A stretch of 64,000 bases of DNA from UBA8752 sp965657965 (GCA_965657965.1 CBFHQM010000001.1:269862-333861); one strand, 5' to 3'; shown: positions 24,001-33,166, counted from the stretch's first letter. Numbers and translations: made by a program. The notes: a model not told the origin generated them from the sequence alone.

Positions 24001-27000
24001 TGTACCGACATCAGCGCTTGCAACTACAGCGACCTCGCCACCGACGAGGATGGCTCCTGCGAATTCACAAGCTGCGCAGGGTGTACCGATTTGCTCGCTT
24101 GCAACTATGACGGTGGCGCCACCATCGACAACGGCTCTTGTACGTTTGCTGATGCTGGTTACGATTGCGACGGAAACTGTCTCGCCGATGCCGACGAAGA
24201 TGGCGTTTGCGACCCATTCGAAGTCCAAGGCTGTACCGACGTTACGGCGTGCAACTTTGACGAGAACGCCACCGACGAAGACAACTCTTGTACGTATGCC
24301 GATGCCGGATACGACTGCAGCGGAAACTGTCTCGCCGATGCCGACGAAGACGGCGTTTGTGACCCCTTCGAAATTGAAGGATGTACTGACGCTACGGCGT
24401 GCAACTTTGACGAGAACGCCACCGACGACAACGGTTCTTGCGTCCTCGCCGAAGAGGGGTATGACTGCGACGGAAACTGCCTCGCCGACACCGATGGCGA
24501 TGGCATCTGCGACCCCTTCGATTCTTGTAACGAGCCCAATATGGATGTCGTGGTTCTCCCGGTCATCCCCAATACGCTGGTGGCCAACGTGACCCTCGAC
24601 GGAATGCCCGTGTTTGGCTCAACCGTGATTGCCACAGCCAACGGACTGGTTGTTGGAACCGGAATCACCTTCGATTTTGAAGGCGCCTCCTATGTGAACA
24701 TGAACATCTATCTCGAAGAAGGCCAAACGGTTGATCTTGACCTCTTCGAACCCGCCGGATGCCTTCTCTACGACCTCGATTTTGACTTGATCGCGACCGA
24801 AGAGGGCGGAGAGCTGGGAACGTTCGAAACTCCTGCAATTCTGCCTTACCTCTCAGCAGACGCTGTGGAAGGCTGTATGGACGAGACCGCTTGCAACTAC
24901 AATGAAGAAGCAACGGTTCCCTCTACCTGTGTCTATCCAGAGCAGTTCTGTGGCGCCGATTACTACGACTGTGATTGTGAATGCCTTTCCGATGCTGACG
25001 GAGACGGAATTTGTGACGAGGCCGAGGTGCCCGGTTGCTACGACGCACTGGCGTGCAACTTCAACGCCGATGCCACAGATGAGGACAACACCCTCTGTAC
25101 CTATGCTGAAGACCTCCTCGATTGCGAAGGCAACTGCCTTGCAGACGCCGACGGAGATGGCATTTGTGACGCGCTAGAAGTCCCCGGTTGTACCGAAGAG
25201 GGCGCTTGCAACTACGATGCAAACGCGACCGATGACGACGCATCCTGCCTGTTCCCAGAAGAGGGTTTTGATTGCGATGGCAACCCACTGGACCTCGACG
25301 ATTGCGATCCAGATTGTATCAGCTTCGACCCTCCCATCTTGGACTACACTTTGGAGTGCCTCGAGGACCTCGAAGGCATCACATGCGAAAACCCAACCTC
25401 TGCGCTGAATGAGTGCACAGGAGAGACTTACGACGAAGTCGCTTGTGTGTCTACTCCATACACTCAGCCATATTCCACGGGTCCTGCCACCACAGCGTTC
25501 GGTATGGGTCCCGACGCCGCCATTCGAGTTTATGGACTCGAATTCGAAGGACTCGCAGAATCTGACTATTTCGTAGAGTCTGAAGAGGGATTGACCTTTA
25601 CGCAATACGGAAACGGAGTTGCCACACTGACCGGTCACGTTGAAAACAACATCAACCCCAACCAGGGTTTTGAGGTCTTCTATGTGTTCCATGAGCGCGT
25701 AACGGGCGCAGAATGGGCGGACATGGGCCGCGGATTCAAGTACATCTACAGCTGTGAGAACCTGCCGTTCGATGAGTGGGACATGTACATGCTCAAGAGC
25801 GACCAAAGCTTCTTGAATGGAACCGGTGAATTTGAAGGCAGCAACTTGCGCCTGAACCACGCGCCAAGCAACGGCTACTTCGGGTTCCAAGTGGGACTGG
25901 GTGCCAATGACCACAACTGTGATTTCGGTCTCGGTGGTTGGTTTGGCTGGGAAGGCATCGTGAATGGCGTCGAAGTCAACGGCGCGCTCGGAGACGTGAT
26001 TGTGGACCTTCAACTCGATGCGGTCACACCGGATCCGGAAGACCCATGCATCACCAACATCTACACTGTCTTTGACGACAGCTGTGGCGCGATCAATGTC
26101 ACACAACAAATTTGCCGCCTCGACGAGACAGCGCCATTGTTTGACGATTGTCCTGCCGACATGGAGATCTCGTGTGAAGACGAGGTTCCAACGGCACCCA
26201 TCCTCACTGCTACAGACAATTGCGACGACGAAGGAAGCCCCATTGTGGCTTATCTCGGAGAAATCGTGATTGACCAAACGTCCAGTGCTTGTTACACCTT
26301 GGAGCGCACTTGGTCCGCGACCGACTTGTTCGACAACGTGACCCTGTGTACCCAACTCATCCACGTTGTGGACGACACCGCTCCTGAAATCGACCTCACC
26401 CTTCCTGGCGACCTCGATGTTTCGGTATCGGCCATGTGTGAGGTGGACCTTTCCACAAACATGACGGGAATGGCCGTGGTGGATTACAGCGACAACTGCG
26501 CCTTTGCCTCGGGTGACTTGACTTTCGTTGATGTGGTCACAGACAGCATTTCTTCCGGTTGCTATACCGTGGAGCGCCGCTGGAGTGTGACCGCTGCAGA
26601 CAGCTGTGGAAACACGGCCACCGAAACGGGCATTCAGTTGATTCACGTGTTGGACCAGCAAGCTCCAGTGATCACGCTAAGCGAGACACAAACGGAAATT
26701 GCCTGCGACGATTGGTCATGCGACATCGACCAGTTGGTGGCGCTCGGCTACGCCAGCTGGACCGACAACTGTGGCATCGACACGGCCTTCATTGATTGCC
26801 AACCAGTTTCTGGTGGATGCGTGTTGCCTGTACCCACTTGGGACGTCGCCTACACGGTGGTGGACGCTTGCGGAAATACGGCGACCACCCACCAATTCAT
26901 TGAGTTGATCGACACGGTGGCCCCGACCATCGACATCACCTGCCCCGCGGACATTACCGTCCAGCTCGACGGCGATTGCAACGGCGAACTCGATCCAACC

Positions 27001-30000
27001 CAATCCGGGGAGGTGACCATCGTCAGCACAGACAACTGCGATGCAGCGCCCATCCTGTCGTACACCATTGAAGACAGCGAGCCAGACTACACCTGCGCCG
27101 ACAGCGCTGGAACGTATGTCATCACGCGAACGTTCTTCGCGGTCTCCACTGACCACTGTGGCAATACAGCAGAAGCGAGTTGCACTCAAATCCTCACGGT
27201 CGAAGACGTGACAGCGCCTGTTGTGACTTTGCTCGAATGCCCGGCAGACATGTCTGTTGCGCTTGGCGAGGACTGCTCGGCCGACTTCTCTACAGATGCC
27301 CTCGGGATCCCCTCGATTGAAGCGGAAGACGGTTGCGATACAGCCCCTGCCACCTTCTTCGACTATTCAGATGGGCCAATCAGCCCACTTTGCGACGGTT
27401 CAGACGGAAGCGCAGACGGAAGCTTCAGCTTCGAGCGTACCTACCAGGCCTGGTCTGTAGACGCTTGTGGCAATGTGAGCGATACGCTGTCTTGTGTGCA
27501 GACGATCACCGCTTTGGACGAGACCGCTCCAGTGTTCAACAACTTCACGCCGTACACGTCGGTCTCTTGCGAATTGCTGTCGGATCCGCTGGATCCAACC
27601 CAGATTCCTTTGGAGGCGTTTGACAACTGCGATGGTGAGCTGACCCTGTCCATTGAGGCATGGCCATTGAGTGGCGCATGTCCCGGAAGTTGGATGCGGA
27701 TTTGGACGGCAGAAGACGACTGTGGCAACACGACGCTGGCCGAACAATATGTTGCCCTTTATGATGAGGTGGCACCCGAGATTACTTGCCCTTCCGACAC
27801 CTTGATGGTGATGGACCAGGACTTTGCCAACGACACCACCACAGCGGTTCTCGGTTTGGCAACTGCGACCGACAATTGCTCCGACGCGTCCGACATCGAC
27901 ATCACATACGAGGACACCAACTTCATGGTGGACTGCGATGGCGATGACAACTTGGCCGAAGGCACCATGACCTTTACCCGGACCTTCACTGCGGTGGACT
28001 TCTGCGACAATACAGCGTCCTGCAGTCAGTTGGTGACCCTGGTCGACAACTTGGGACCTTTGGTGAGCGTGGAAGATGCCACGGTGGCCTGCGTCGACTA
28101 CGACCCTGCCGCTTCTTACGGTGAATTCACAGCAACGGACAACTTTGATACCGATGTCGCGTGGAGTTGGTCTGAAGACAGCGTATACAACCAGACTTGC
28201 GTTGGCGCCTTCCTCGTCGACCGAACTTGGACCTTTGTGGACGACTGTGGAAATGAAACCACCGCCCAACAGACCCTCACCGTCTTTGACGATGTGGCGC
28301 CGGTTGTGTTGGCTGGAGACATGGCCATTTCCCTCTCATGCGAAGAGTATGGAGACGAGATCGTGCCCGAAAACATCCTCATCGATGTGGAAGATGCTTG
28401 TGGCAGCGAGGTCACGGTGACCTTCTTCGACACGCCCTTCTCTGGAGGTTGTGTTCAGCCTGTGGGCATGTACATGCGGACCTACACTTTTGTGGACGAT
28501 TGCGGAAACGCCAACATGTTTGAACAGTTCATTGAATTGTACGACGAAACACCACCTGTGGTCGACATGACCTGCCCAGAAGATGTGGTGGTCTCGTTGG
28601 ATGCGAGCTGTGCCGCTGACCTCTCCGTGGACGCCCTTGGTTTGGCGACTGTGGTGGCCACCGACAATTGTGGCGGCGCTTCACCCGATGTGGAATTGAC
28701 ATGGGTCGACCACGACACCACGATCAGTTGCGCAGGAAGCTTCAGCTTTACGCGGACATTCACAGCCTTGGCCATCGACAACTGTGGCAACGAGACCATC
28801 GCCACGTGCGACCAGTCCATTGGAGCCGCAGACGTGACTGCGCCGACGTTTGTGGAAGACCTGCCTGCCGACGCGACCGCTGCATGCGATAACGTGCCTG
28901 CTGCAGCTGTGCTGACGGCAACTGACGCTTGTGACGACAACACTGTGGTGGCCTTTACTGAGGTGCTCAGCGACGACGATGACTGCGCCAACAACTACAC
29001 CTTGTTGCGCACATGGACGGTCACAGACGATTGTGGAAACGAAGCCCAACACGAGCAAACGGTAACGGTTGTCGACGAAACAGCCCCTGAGTGGATCTCG
29101 GAATTGCCCTTAGACACCACGGTGTCTTGCGAGTCCGTGCCTGCTCCTGCGTCCTTGGAGGCAACCGACAACTGTGACGGTGCACTCGTGATCACCTTCA
29201 ACGAAGGCGTGACCGAAGGTGATTGCGCACAAGGTCAAACCTTGACGCGCACCTGGAGCACCACGGACTGTGCAGGAAACGCCCTGTCTCATGTTCAGGT
29301 GATCACGGTGGTGGACACAACTGCCCCAGTGATTGAAGGCGAATTGAGCATCGACATTCCTTGCACCGACTGGGGCACGGACACGCTGTATGCCTCGGTC
29401 TCGGACAACTGCGATGCCGACATTGCCCTTGTGCTCTTGTCAGAGGCAGAATTCAGTGGCTCTTGCGCTGGAAGCTACCTCCTGACTTATGTGGCCATGG
29501 ACCAGTGTGGCAATGCCGACACACTCATTCAATCGGTGAACCTCATCGATTCTGAAGCCCCGGTCTTCACCTTCGTTCCTCAGGACACTACCCTGTCTTG
29601 CGACAACGACTTTACGGTGGGGAGCCTCGGTGCCGCCGAAGCCGTCGACAACTGTACTTCAGAAGTTGAGATTGCGTACTCCGACAGCATCGTCTACTTC
29701 AACGATTGCAATGGAACGGCCGACGTTACCCGCACCTGGACTGCAGAGGACGAGTGTGGAAACGTAAAGACCGTGCTCCAATTGATTACCCTGATCGACG
29801 AGACCGCTCCTGAGTTTGTTGAGGCTTTGCCCGGGGACATGACCGTCGCTTGCGACAATGTGCCCTTGGCCGACATTCTAACGGCCATCGACAATTGCGA
29901 TCCAGAAGTCACTTTGACCTACAGCGAAACGCAAGACGACGACGACCTATGCCCAAGTGACTATGTGATCACTCGGACATGGAGCTTGACGGACTGCGCT

Positions 30001-31755
30001 GGAAACGAGAACAGCCACACCCAAGTCTTGACCGTTCTGGACACGGTGGCCCCCACGTTTACCGCGGGACCACTCGACACCACGGTGGCATGCAACGCTG
30101 TTCCAAGTCCTGCAGACATCATGACGCTGCAAGCCAACGACAATTGCGACGCCGCACTGAGCTACGCTTATGTTGGTGAAGCGTTCGAAGGCGGAAGTTG
30201 TGCCGACGGTTACACCCTGACCAGAACGTGGTCTGCCACGGACTGTTCCGGAAATTCAACCGAATGGATGCAGACCCTGACTGTGATCGACACAGTGGCC
30301 CCAAGCTTGGACATTGTCCTCGCCAACGGCAGCCTAGCAACCGACACTACGGTGTCTTGCTTGGACGAGGTGCCTGCTCTTGAAGCCCTGGCTTTGGACG
30401 CATGCGATGCTGAACCTGCCCTGACGATGACCATCGATACGGTTGGGCTCGACGGTTGCGGAAACGCCACCTTGATCCACCACTTCGTCGCGACAGACAA
30501 CTGTGGCAATACAGCATCGACAGAAGTCACCATTACGGTGTCCGATGAAGCAGCGCCCACGTGGCTCGACGTTTGCGGAATCGAGAATGGTGGTACGGTA
30601 GAAGTCTGTGCCGAAGATCACTTAGGCGACGCGCTGTTGCCTTCTCTTGACGCTTGCGATGTCTCAGCCATCGACAATTGCGGCGGAGACGTGACCTTGG
30701 ACATGACCACCACAGTAGTAGGCGCATATGCACCAAACGACAGCGTGGACCAGTTCTGCACGACGGTCACCCCTGAGGCCTTCAATGTGGACGAGACGTG
30801 TAACGGCTACGAGACGCATGCCGTCCGGATGTTCAACTTCCTCGGAGGTGAGTTCTACTCTACCATTGGCGAAGGCCTGGTGAGCCAACTGCCCAACGGC
30901 GACTGGGTCATCGAGGAGACCGTATCGGACAATGCCAATCCAAATGCCGGTTGGAACGTGACGTTCACCTTGACCGACGGCATGGACTTTGATTCATGGT
31001 CAAACCAAGACTTCCCAACCAGCTACAAGCAGGATTGTGAAGACCTCTTGGACGACCACGAAAACTGGGCCTACTGGTTCCTCTCAGAGGGAACACTGAC
31101 CGGTTGGGGAGACTATGAAGGCAGCTTGCTGACTTGCACTCACCAGCCAGCCAACCAGTTCTATCGCTTCCAAATTGGACTTGGTGCCAACAACATGAAC
31201 AACCATTATGGTTACAGCGGTTGGTTCAACTACTCCGGAACACACCAAAGCACCCCCGTTATGGGATCCGGTGACTTCTTCGGAGACCTTGACTGTGCCT
31301 TGCCCTACCAAATCGAGTATGACTACACGGCCACGGACTGCAGTGGAAACCAAGCTGAATTCGGCTACACAGTGGACGTGACTGGTGAAATCTGTGACCC
31401 GAACGGCATTGGTGCTGGACTGGTGGGGACAGGAAGCGCCGGTGGTGTAGATACGGAAGCCGAAACCGCGGAATTGGCGGAAGCGCGCGGACCGATTCAG
31501 GTCTCTCACGTGGCGCCAAACCCGACCCACGACTATGCCCGAATTGGATTCAATGTCTTGAAGCAGATGCGCCTCGAGGTGGAGATCTACAACGCCAATG
31601 GCGCCTACATCTCCACCCTATTCACGGGGAACGTGAATAAGGACCAGATGTACACCCTCGACATCCCCGCCTACTCCTTGGAAAGCGGTGTCTACCAAGT
31701 TCGGATGACCTCAAACGAAGTCAGCATTGTGAAGCAATTCATGGTGACCGAATAA
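21028..31755 (+). CDS. Giant T9SS-sorted surface protein with cysteine-rich and HYR/Ig-like repeats
   Basis: Secreted protein of 3575 residues. A signal peptide covers about residues 1-21 and a type 9 secretion sorting domain about 3490-3575, starting VSHVAPNPTHDYARI and ending in VYQVRMTS...KQFMV. Between them lie: domain A1 (30-232); 16 cysteine units of the GCTDxxACNYD type with DxDxDGxCD acidic loops in blocks from about 235 to 1430; domain B1 (470-578); A2 (762-950); B2 (1170-1280); C1 (1435-1670); about 17 HYR/Ig-like repeats of 85-110 residues (1672-3185) with ADxCGN and VxDxTAP motifs; and C2 (3245-3430). A1/A2, B1/B2 and C1/C2 are homologous pairs. The likely role is cell-surface adhesion or matrix; Ca2+ binding by the acidic loops is inference. 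Confidence 0.93.
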   Translation: MIPYRLFLGLLFTSLYLPMSARPMMSSPAPEGYEIELEVVSEDIGLLVGALGITDMTGYSCTRLYVTMNNADDFMSSVSGDGLNPTYVNTTTDFYHAVLGAGTPNGINSLLFPVYPDLAYDTWITIGIDGAPNAMMGEGNVSTVQSTDNPWLTNFDPGGGMPGGDLAIDDLIGGAWYALNGDSNGIAGDDLRVLIGQFTTTGEISGQVYCQVFINGDGSTEFRDTFFFGGTEIEGCLDLDACNYNAEATSANNDLCEYPLDVCAEDFVDCDCNCVNDADADNVCDENEIPGCSDLTACNYSALATDDDGSCTYAEDGYDCDGGCLNDADLDGICDAFEIPGCTEEAACNYSELATDNDSSCEFLSCAGCTDNTACNYDDTATIADGSCEFPEAEYDCAGNCLSDVDEDGVCDALEIAGCTDLDACNYSAEATDNDGSCAFAEDGYDCDGNCLSDGDDDGICDEFDPCADPDLTPIVLPVVPSTYIAEVSLNGQPVIGMTVFATANGETVGVDEAFDFEGNSWVSMTLYVTAGDDVEFQLFDATECELYDLDLTITVTEEGEELSTFDNPGSLPFLGDDAVLGCTDETACNFNTEANVDDASCTYPDAGLDCNGNCLADADSDGICDEDEINGCTDVAACNYDVTATDNDGSCAFPLDLFGSEYVDCDGNCITDENENGLCDEEEVLGCTDVEACNYNMDANTDDASCTYPLASYLDCDGLCLNDEDNDGLCDEIEACSDAEACNYDPSAIEVEADYCLIIDTVAVHTAGDLAGMTTYRYYVKCANGADFLSSVSGDSTNPTSVTTTTSFFQDAIGSATPNAISPVLFPDFPNLQYDSWLTIGLESAPDLSAGEAVVSTIQMAENPWISDFDPGLGNPGGNISINDPIGGSWFALNGDANGVASNHDNNQVLIAQLTTDGAVEGNFYVQVFENGDGSNDLRFNFNIGDACVTPDEDCEYPEDLYGADNLDCDGNCLSDTDSDGVCDEDEVLGCTDISACNYSDLATDEDGSCEFTSCAGCTDLLACNYDGGATIDNGSCTFADAGYDCDGNCLADADEDGVCDPFEVQGCTDVTACNFDENATDEDNSCTYADAGYDCSGNCLADADEDGVCDPFEIEGCTDATACNFDENATDDNGSCVLAEEGYDCDGNCLADTDGDGICDPFDSCNEPNMDVVVLPVIPNTLVANVTLDGMPVFGSTVIATANGLVVGTGITFDFEGASYVNMNIYLEEGQTVDLDLFEPAGCLLYDLDFDLIATEEGGELGTFETPAILPYLSADAVEGCMDETACNYNEEATVPSTCVYPEQFCGADYYDCDCECLSDADGDGICDEAEVPGCYDALACNFNADATDEDNTLCTYAEDLLDCEGNCLADADGDGICDALEVPGCTEEGACNYDANATDDDASCLFPEEGFDCDGNPLDLDDCDPDCISFDPPILDYTLECLEDLEGITCENPTSALNECTGETYDEVACVSTPYTQPYSTGPATTAFGMGPDAAIRVYGLEFEGLAESDYFVESEEGLTFTQYGNGVATLTGHVENNINPNQGFEVFYVFHERVTGAEWADMGRGFKYIYSCENLPFDEWDMYMLKSDQSFLNGTGEFEGSNLRLNHAPSNGYFGFQVGLGANDHNCDFGLGGWFGWEGIVNGVEVNGALGDVIVDLQLDAVTPDPEDPCITNIYTVFDDSCGAINVTQQICRLDETAPLFDDCPADMEISCEDEVPTAPILTATDNCDDEGSPIVAYLGEIVIDQTSSACYTLERTWSATDLFDNVTLCTQLIHVVDDTAPEIDLTLPGDLDVSVSAMCEVDLSTNMTGMAVVDYSDNCAFASGDLTFVDVVTDSISSGCYTVERRWSVTAADSCGNTATETGIQLIHVLDQQAPVITLSETQTEIACDDWSCDIDQLVALGYASWTDNCGIDTAFIDCQPVSGGCVLPVPTWDVAYTVVDACGNTATTHQFIELIDTVAPTIDITCPADITVQLDGDCNGELDPTQSGEVTIVSTDNCDAAPILSYTIEDSEPDYTCADSAGTYVITRTFFAVSTDHCGNTAEASCTQILTVEDVTAPVVTLLECPADMSVALGEDCSADFSTDALGIPSIEAEDGCDTAPATFFDYSDGPISPLCDGSDGSADGSFSFERTYQAWSVDACGNVSDTLSCVQTITALDETAPVFNNFTPYTSVSCELLSDPLDPTQIPLEAFDNCDGELTLSIEAWPLSGACPGSWMRIWTAEDDCGNTTLAEQYVALYDEVAPEITCPSDTLMVMDQDFANDTTTAVLGLATATDNCSDASDIDITYEDTNFMVDCDGDDNLAEGTMTFTRTFTAVDFCDNTASCSQLVTLVDNLGPLVSVEDATVACVDYDPAASYGEFTATDNFDTDVAWSWSEDSVYNQTCVGAFLVDRTWTFVDDCGNETTAQQTLTVFDDVAPVVLAGDMAISLSCEEYGDEIVPENILIDVEDACGSEVTVTFFDTPFSGGCVQPVGMYMRTYTFVDDCGNANMFEQFIELYDETPPVVDMTCPEDVVVSLDASCAADLSVDALGLATVVATDNCGGASPDVELTWVDHDTTISCAGSFSFTRTFTALAIDNCGNETIATCDQSIGAADVTAPTFVEDLPADATAACDNVPAAAVLTATDACDDNTVVAFTEVLSDDDDCANNYTLLRTWTVTDDCGNEAQHEQTVTVVDETAPEWISELPLDTTVSCESVPAPASLEATDNCDGALVITFNEGVTEGDCAQGQTLTRTWSTTDCAGNALSHVQVITVVDTTAPVIEGELSIDIPCTDWGTDTLYASVSDNCDADIALVLLSEAEFSGSCAGSYLLTYVAMDQCGNADTLIQSVNLIDSEAPVFTFVPQDTTLSCDNDFTVGSLGAAEAVDNCTSEVEIAYSDSIVYFNDCNGTADVTRTWTAEDECGNVKTVLQLITLIDETAPEFVEALPGDMTVACDNVPLADILTAIDNCDPEVTLTYSETQDDDDLCPSDYVITRTWSLTDCAGNENSHTQVLTVLDTVAPTFTAGPLDTTVACNAVPSPADIMTLQANDNCDAALSYAYVGEAFEGGSCADGYTLTRTWSATDCSGNSTEWMQTLTVIDTVAPSLDIVLANGSLATDTTVSCLDEVPALEALALDACDAEPALTMTIDTVGLDGCGNATLIHHFVATDNCGNTASTEVTITVSDEAAPTWLDVCGIENGGTVEVCAEDHLGDALLPSLDACDVSAIDNCGGDVTLDMTTTVVGAYAPNDSVDQFCTTVTPEAFNVDETCNGYETHAVRMFNFLGGEFYSTIGEGLVSQLPNGDWVIEETVSDNANPNAGWNVTFTLTDGMDFDSWSNQDFPTSYKQDCEDLLDDHENWAYWFLSEGTLTGWGDYEGSLLTCTHQPANQFYRFQIGLGANNMNNHYGYSGWFNYSGTHQSTPVMGSGDFFGDLDCALPYQIEYDYTATDCSGNQAEFGYTVDVTGEICDPNGIGAGLVGTGSAGGVDTEAETAELAEARGPIQVSHVAPNPTHDYARIGFNVLKQMRLEVEIYNANGAYISTLFTGNVNKDQMYTLDIPAYSLESGVYQVRMTSNEVSIVKQFMVTE
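21730..25300 (+). repeat. Cysteine-rich repeat array (16 copies of GCTDxxACNYD) in the giant gene
   Basis: Sixteen units with consensus G-C-T-D-x-x-A-C-N-(Y/F)-(D/S/N)-x-x-A-T, each followed by a SC, a YDC.GNC segment and an acidic D-x-D-x-D-G-x-C-D loop, a full unit being about 50 residues (150 bases). The array is broken by domains B1, A2 and B2. The closest pair is at 24243-24279 and 24393-24429, 37 identical bases exactly 150 bases apart, marking the latest tandem duplication. Confidence 0.85.
26041..30580 (+). repeat. HYR/Ig-like repeat array in the giant gene
   Basis: About 17 tandem units of 85-110 residues. Each starts near D-x-T-A-P, continues P-x-D-x-T-V-x-C, then A-x-D-N-C-D, a Thr-Arg-Thr-Trp strand, D-x-C-G-N, and leads into the next V-x-D-x-x-A-P. 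Units are clearly diverged in sequence, unlike the more recent cysteine units upstream. Confidence 0.8.
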
Positions 31756-31776
31756 ACCTTGCTTGCCATCTGAACG

Positions 31777-31807
31777 AAAAGCCCCCGCCACATGGGCGGG
31801 GGCTTTT
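31777..31807 (+). terminator. Intrinsic terminator after the giant surface-protein gene
   Basis: A perfect nine-pair stem GCCCCCGCC / GGCGGGGGC with a five-base loop, preceded by AAAA and followed by TTTTT, 22 bases after the stop codon. The symmetric A-tract could also make it work from the other strand. Confidence 0.92.
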
Positions 31808-31886
31808 TCCTTTCCCCTCAAGGACCTTACCTGTCACATTTCTCTGGCCTTGGCGAACAAAATCCTTCTGACTTATTTTTCTTGTT

Positions 31887-33023
31887 ATGATTCGGTCTCA
31901 GTCACTTCCACTCTCGGTCACCTTGTTGCTTTCGGGCCTTCTGGTCACGAGTGCCCTTCAGGCCCAATGGCCATACAACCCCAACGCCGACGGCGACAGC
32001 CTGATTGGAACCGGAGATGTCTTGGAATTGCTCACTTTGTTCGGACAGCCCTGGGAAGATCAAGGCGTTCTGGGCATTGAAAGTGGTGGGACCCATGCTT
32101 CATCGGCCGAGGCAGCGCGGGACTCCCTCGGGCTAAGTGCCATCTCAGATTCCACGACCATCCAAGGCATCAACACATACGTTTGGACGTGGATAGAAGA
32201 CGACATGAGGGTCACTGGACAGATGGCCCAAGGGCGCAATGTGACCGCCACCGGCTCTTTTGCCTCGGCCATGGGCGATGGGTCCGATGCCACCGGCAAT
32301 TACAGCCACGCCAGCAACCGAAACACCCTCGCCAGCGGCACTTGTTCTAGCGCTTTTGGAGAAGGCACGGAGGCCACGGGAACAGCCGCCCATTCTCAGG
32401 GAATGTTTACCGATGCCACGGGAACAACAGCCCACGCTCAAGGCTACAACACCAAGGCCTTAGCCAACTACGCGCACAGCGAAGGCTACGGATCGCAGGC
32501 GACCAACACCGCAGCCCATGCAGAGGGGTACAACACCACAGCTTCGGGCTTCTTTAGCCATGCCTCCAACCGGAACACCGTGGCGAGCGCCACATGTGCA
32601 CACGCTGTAGGCGAAGGCACCCAAGCCACTGCAGATGCCGCGGCCAGCGAAGGTTTCTACTCTGTTGCATCCGGCTTTGCAGGTCATGCCGAAGGCTACG
32701 AAACCACGGCCAGCGCATATGCATCCAGTGCCGCGGGATATTACACGGTCGCCGATCAAGCGTACCAAACTGCGGTTGGCAAATACAACGCCACTGAACA
32801 AACTGGCGTTCTCTTTTCTGTAGGCAACGGAACCGCTGCAGATGCGCGCTCCGATGCCTTTCAAGTCAAAGAAGATGGCGCCGCAGTACTGAGTGGCGAT
32901 CTCGAATTTGCAGGGGGAATCAGCCTACAAGACACGCTGTCCAGCCTGAATGATCGCATCTCGGTCCTCGAAGCTGCCATCGAAACTTTGCTCCAGGAAT
33001 TCAACGGCACAAACAACGATTGA
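31887..33023 (+). CDS. Secreted YadA-head-like repeat protein
   Basis: Protein of 378 residues. A signal peptide (about 1-27, ending LQAQ) is followed by WPYNPNADGDSLIGTGDVL, a calcium-loop/dockerin-like segment (D-x-D-x-D-x-I-x-x-x-D). Residues about 115-310 hold roughly a dozen 14-15-residue repeats of the type AxAxGxxTxAsGxxSxA, e.g. AHAEGYNTTASGFFSHAS, which fit the left-handed beta-roll of YadA/Hep_Hag adhesin heads. The C-terminus (about 345-370) is a short Leu-heptad coiled coil likely to trimerise. It has no YadA membrane anchor and no clear T9SS sorting domain, so its attachment is unknown. It follows the giant gene after a strong terminator, so it is transcribed separately. Confidence 0.8.
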   Translation: MIRSQSLPLSVTLLLSGLLVTSALQAQWPYNPNADGDSLIGTGDVLELLTLFGQPWEDQGVLGIESGGTHASSAEAARDSLGLSAISDSTTIQGINTYVWTWIEDDMRVTGQMAQGRNVTATGSFASAMGDGSDATGNYSHASNRNTLASGTCSSAFGEGTEATGTAAHSQGMFTDATGTTAHAQGYNTKALANYAHSEGYGSQATNTAAHAEGYNTTASGFFSHASNRNTVASATCAHAVGEGTQATADAAASEGFYSVASGFAGHAEGYETTASAYASSAAGYYTVADQAYQTAVGKYNATEQTGVLFSVGNGTAADARSDAFQVKEDGAAVLSGDLEFAGGISLQDTLSSLNDRISVLEAAIETLLQEFNGTNND

Positions 33024-33043
33024 CCTCTCGTTGCCGCTTTCCA

Positions 33044-33073
33044 TTGTGGATGCGGTCGCTTTTTGTAGTTTTG
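33044..33073 (+). promoter_or_regulatory. Bacteroidota-type promoter of tRNA-Gln
   Basis: TTG at 33044-33046 and TAGTTTTG at 33066-33073, separated by 19 bases, match the -33 TTG / -7 TAnnTTTG promoter of Bacteroidota; the tRNA begins 20 bases later. The clearest complete promoter in the window. Confidence 0.7.
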
Positions 33074-33092
33074 CCGTCCATTCTTCGCGGAA

Positions 33093-33166
33093 TGCCCCAT
33101 GGTGTAATGGTAGCACACCGGTTTTTGGTACCGTTTGTCAAGGTTCGAGTCCTTGTGGGGCAACCA
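33093..33166 (+). tRNA. tRNA-Gln (anticodon TTG), CCA encoded
   Basis: Cloverleaf: acceptor TGCCCCA/TGGGGCA, D arm with AATGGTAGC, anticodon stem CCGGT/ACCGT with loop TTTTGGT giving anticodon TTG, T arm CAAGG TTCGAGT CCTTG, discriminator A at 33163 and CCA at 33164-33166. The bottom pair of the anticodon stem is a C-T mismatch. Preceded by a full promoter and followed by a terminator. Confidence 0.95.

Noticed and set aside
24184..24440. Regular 150-base repeats resembling a CRISPR or satellite array
   Set aside because: Repeats are coding, in frame, and encode the cysteine units of the giant protein; no spacers or cas genes.
25174..26661. Minus-strand frame of 495 residues inside the giant gene
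   Set aside because: Long antisense frame caused by GC-rich codon bias in the repeat-rich gene; no start context or motifs.
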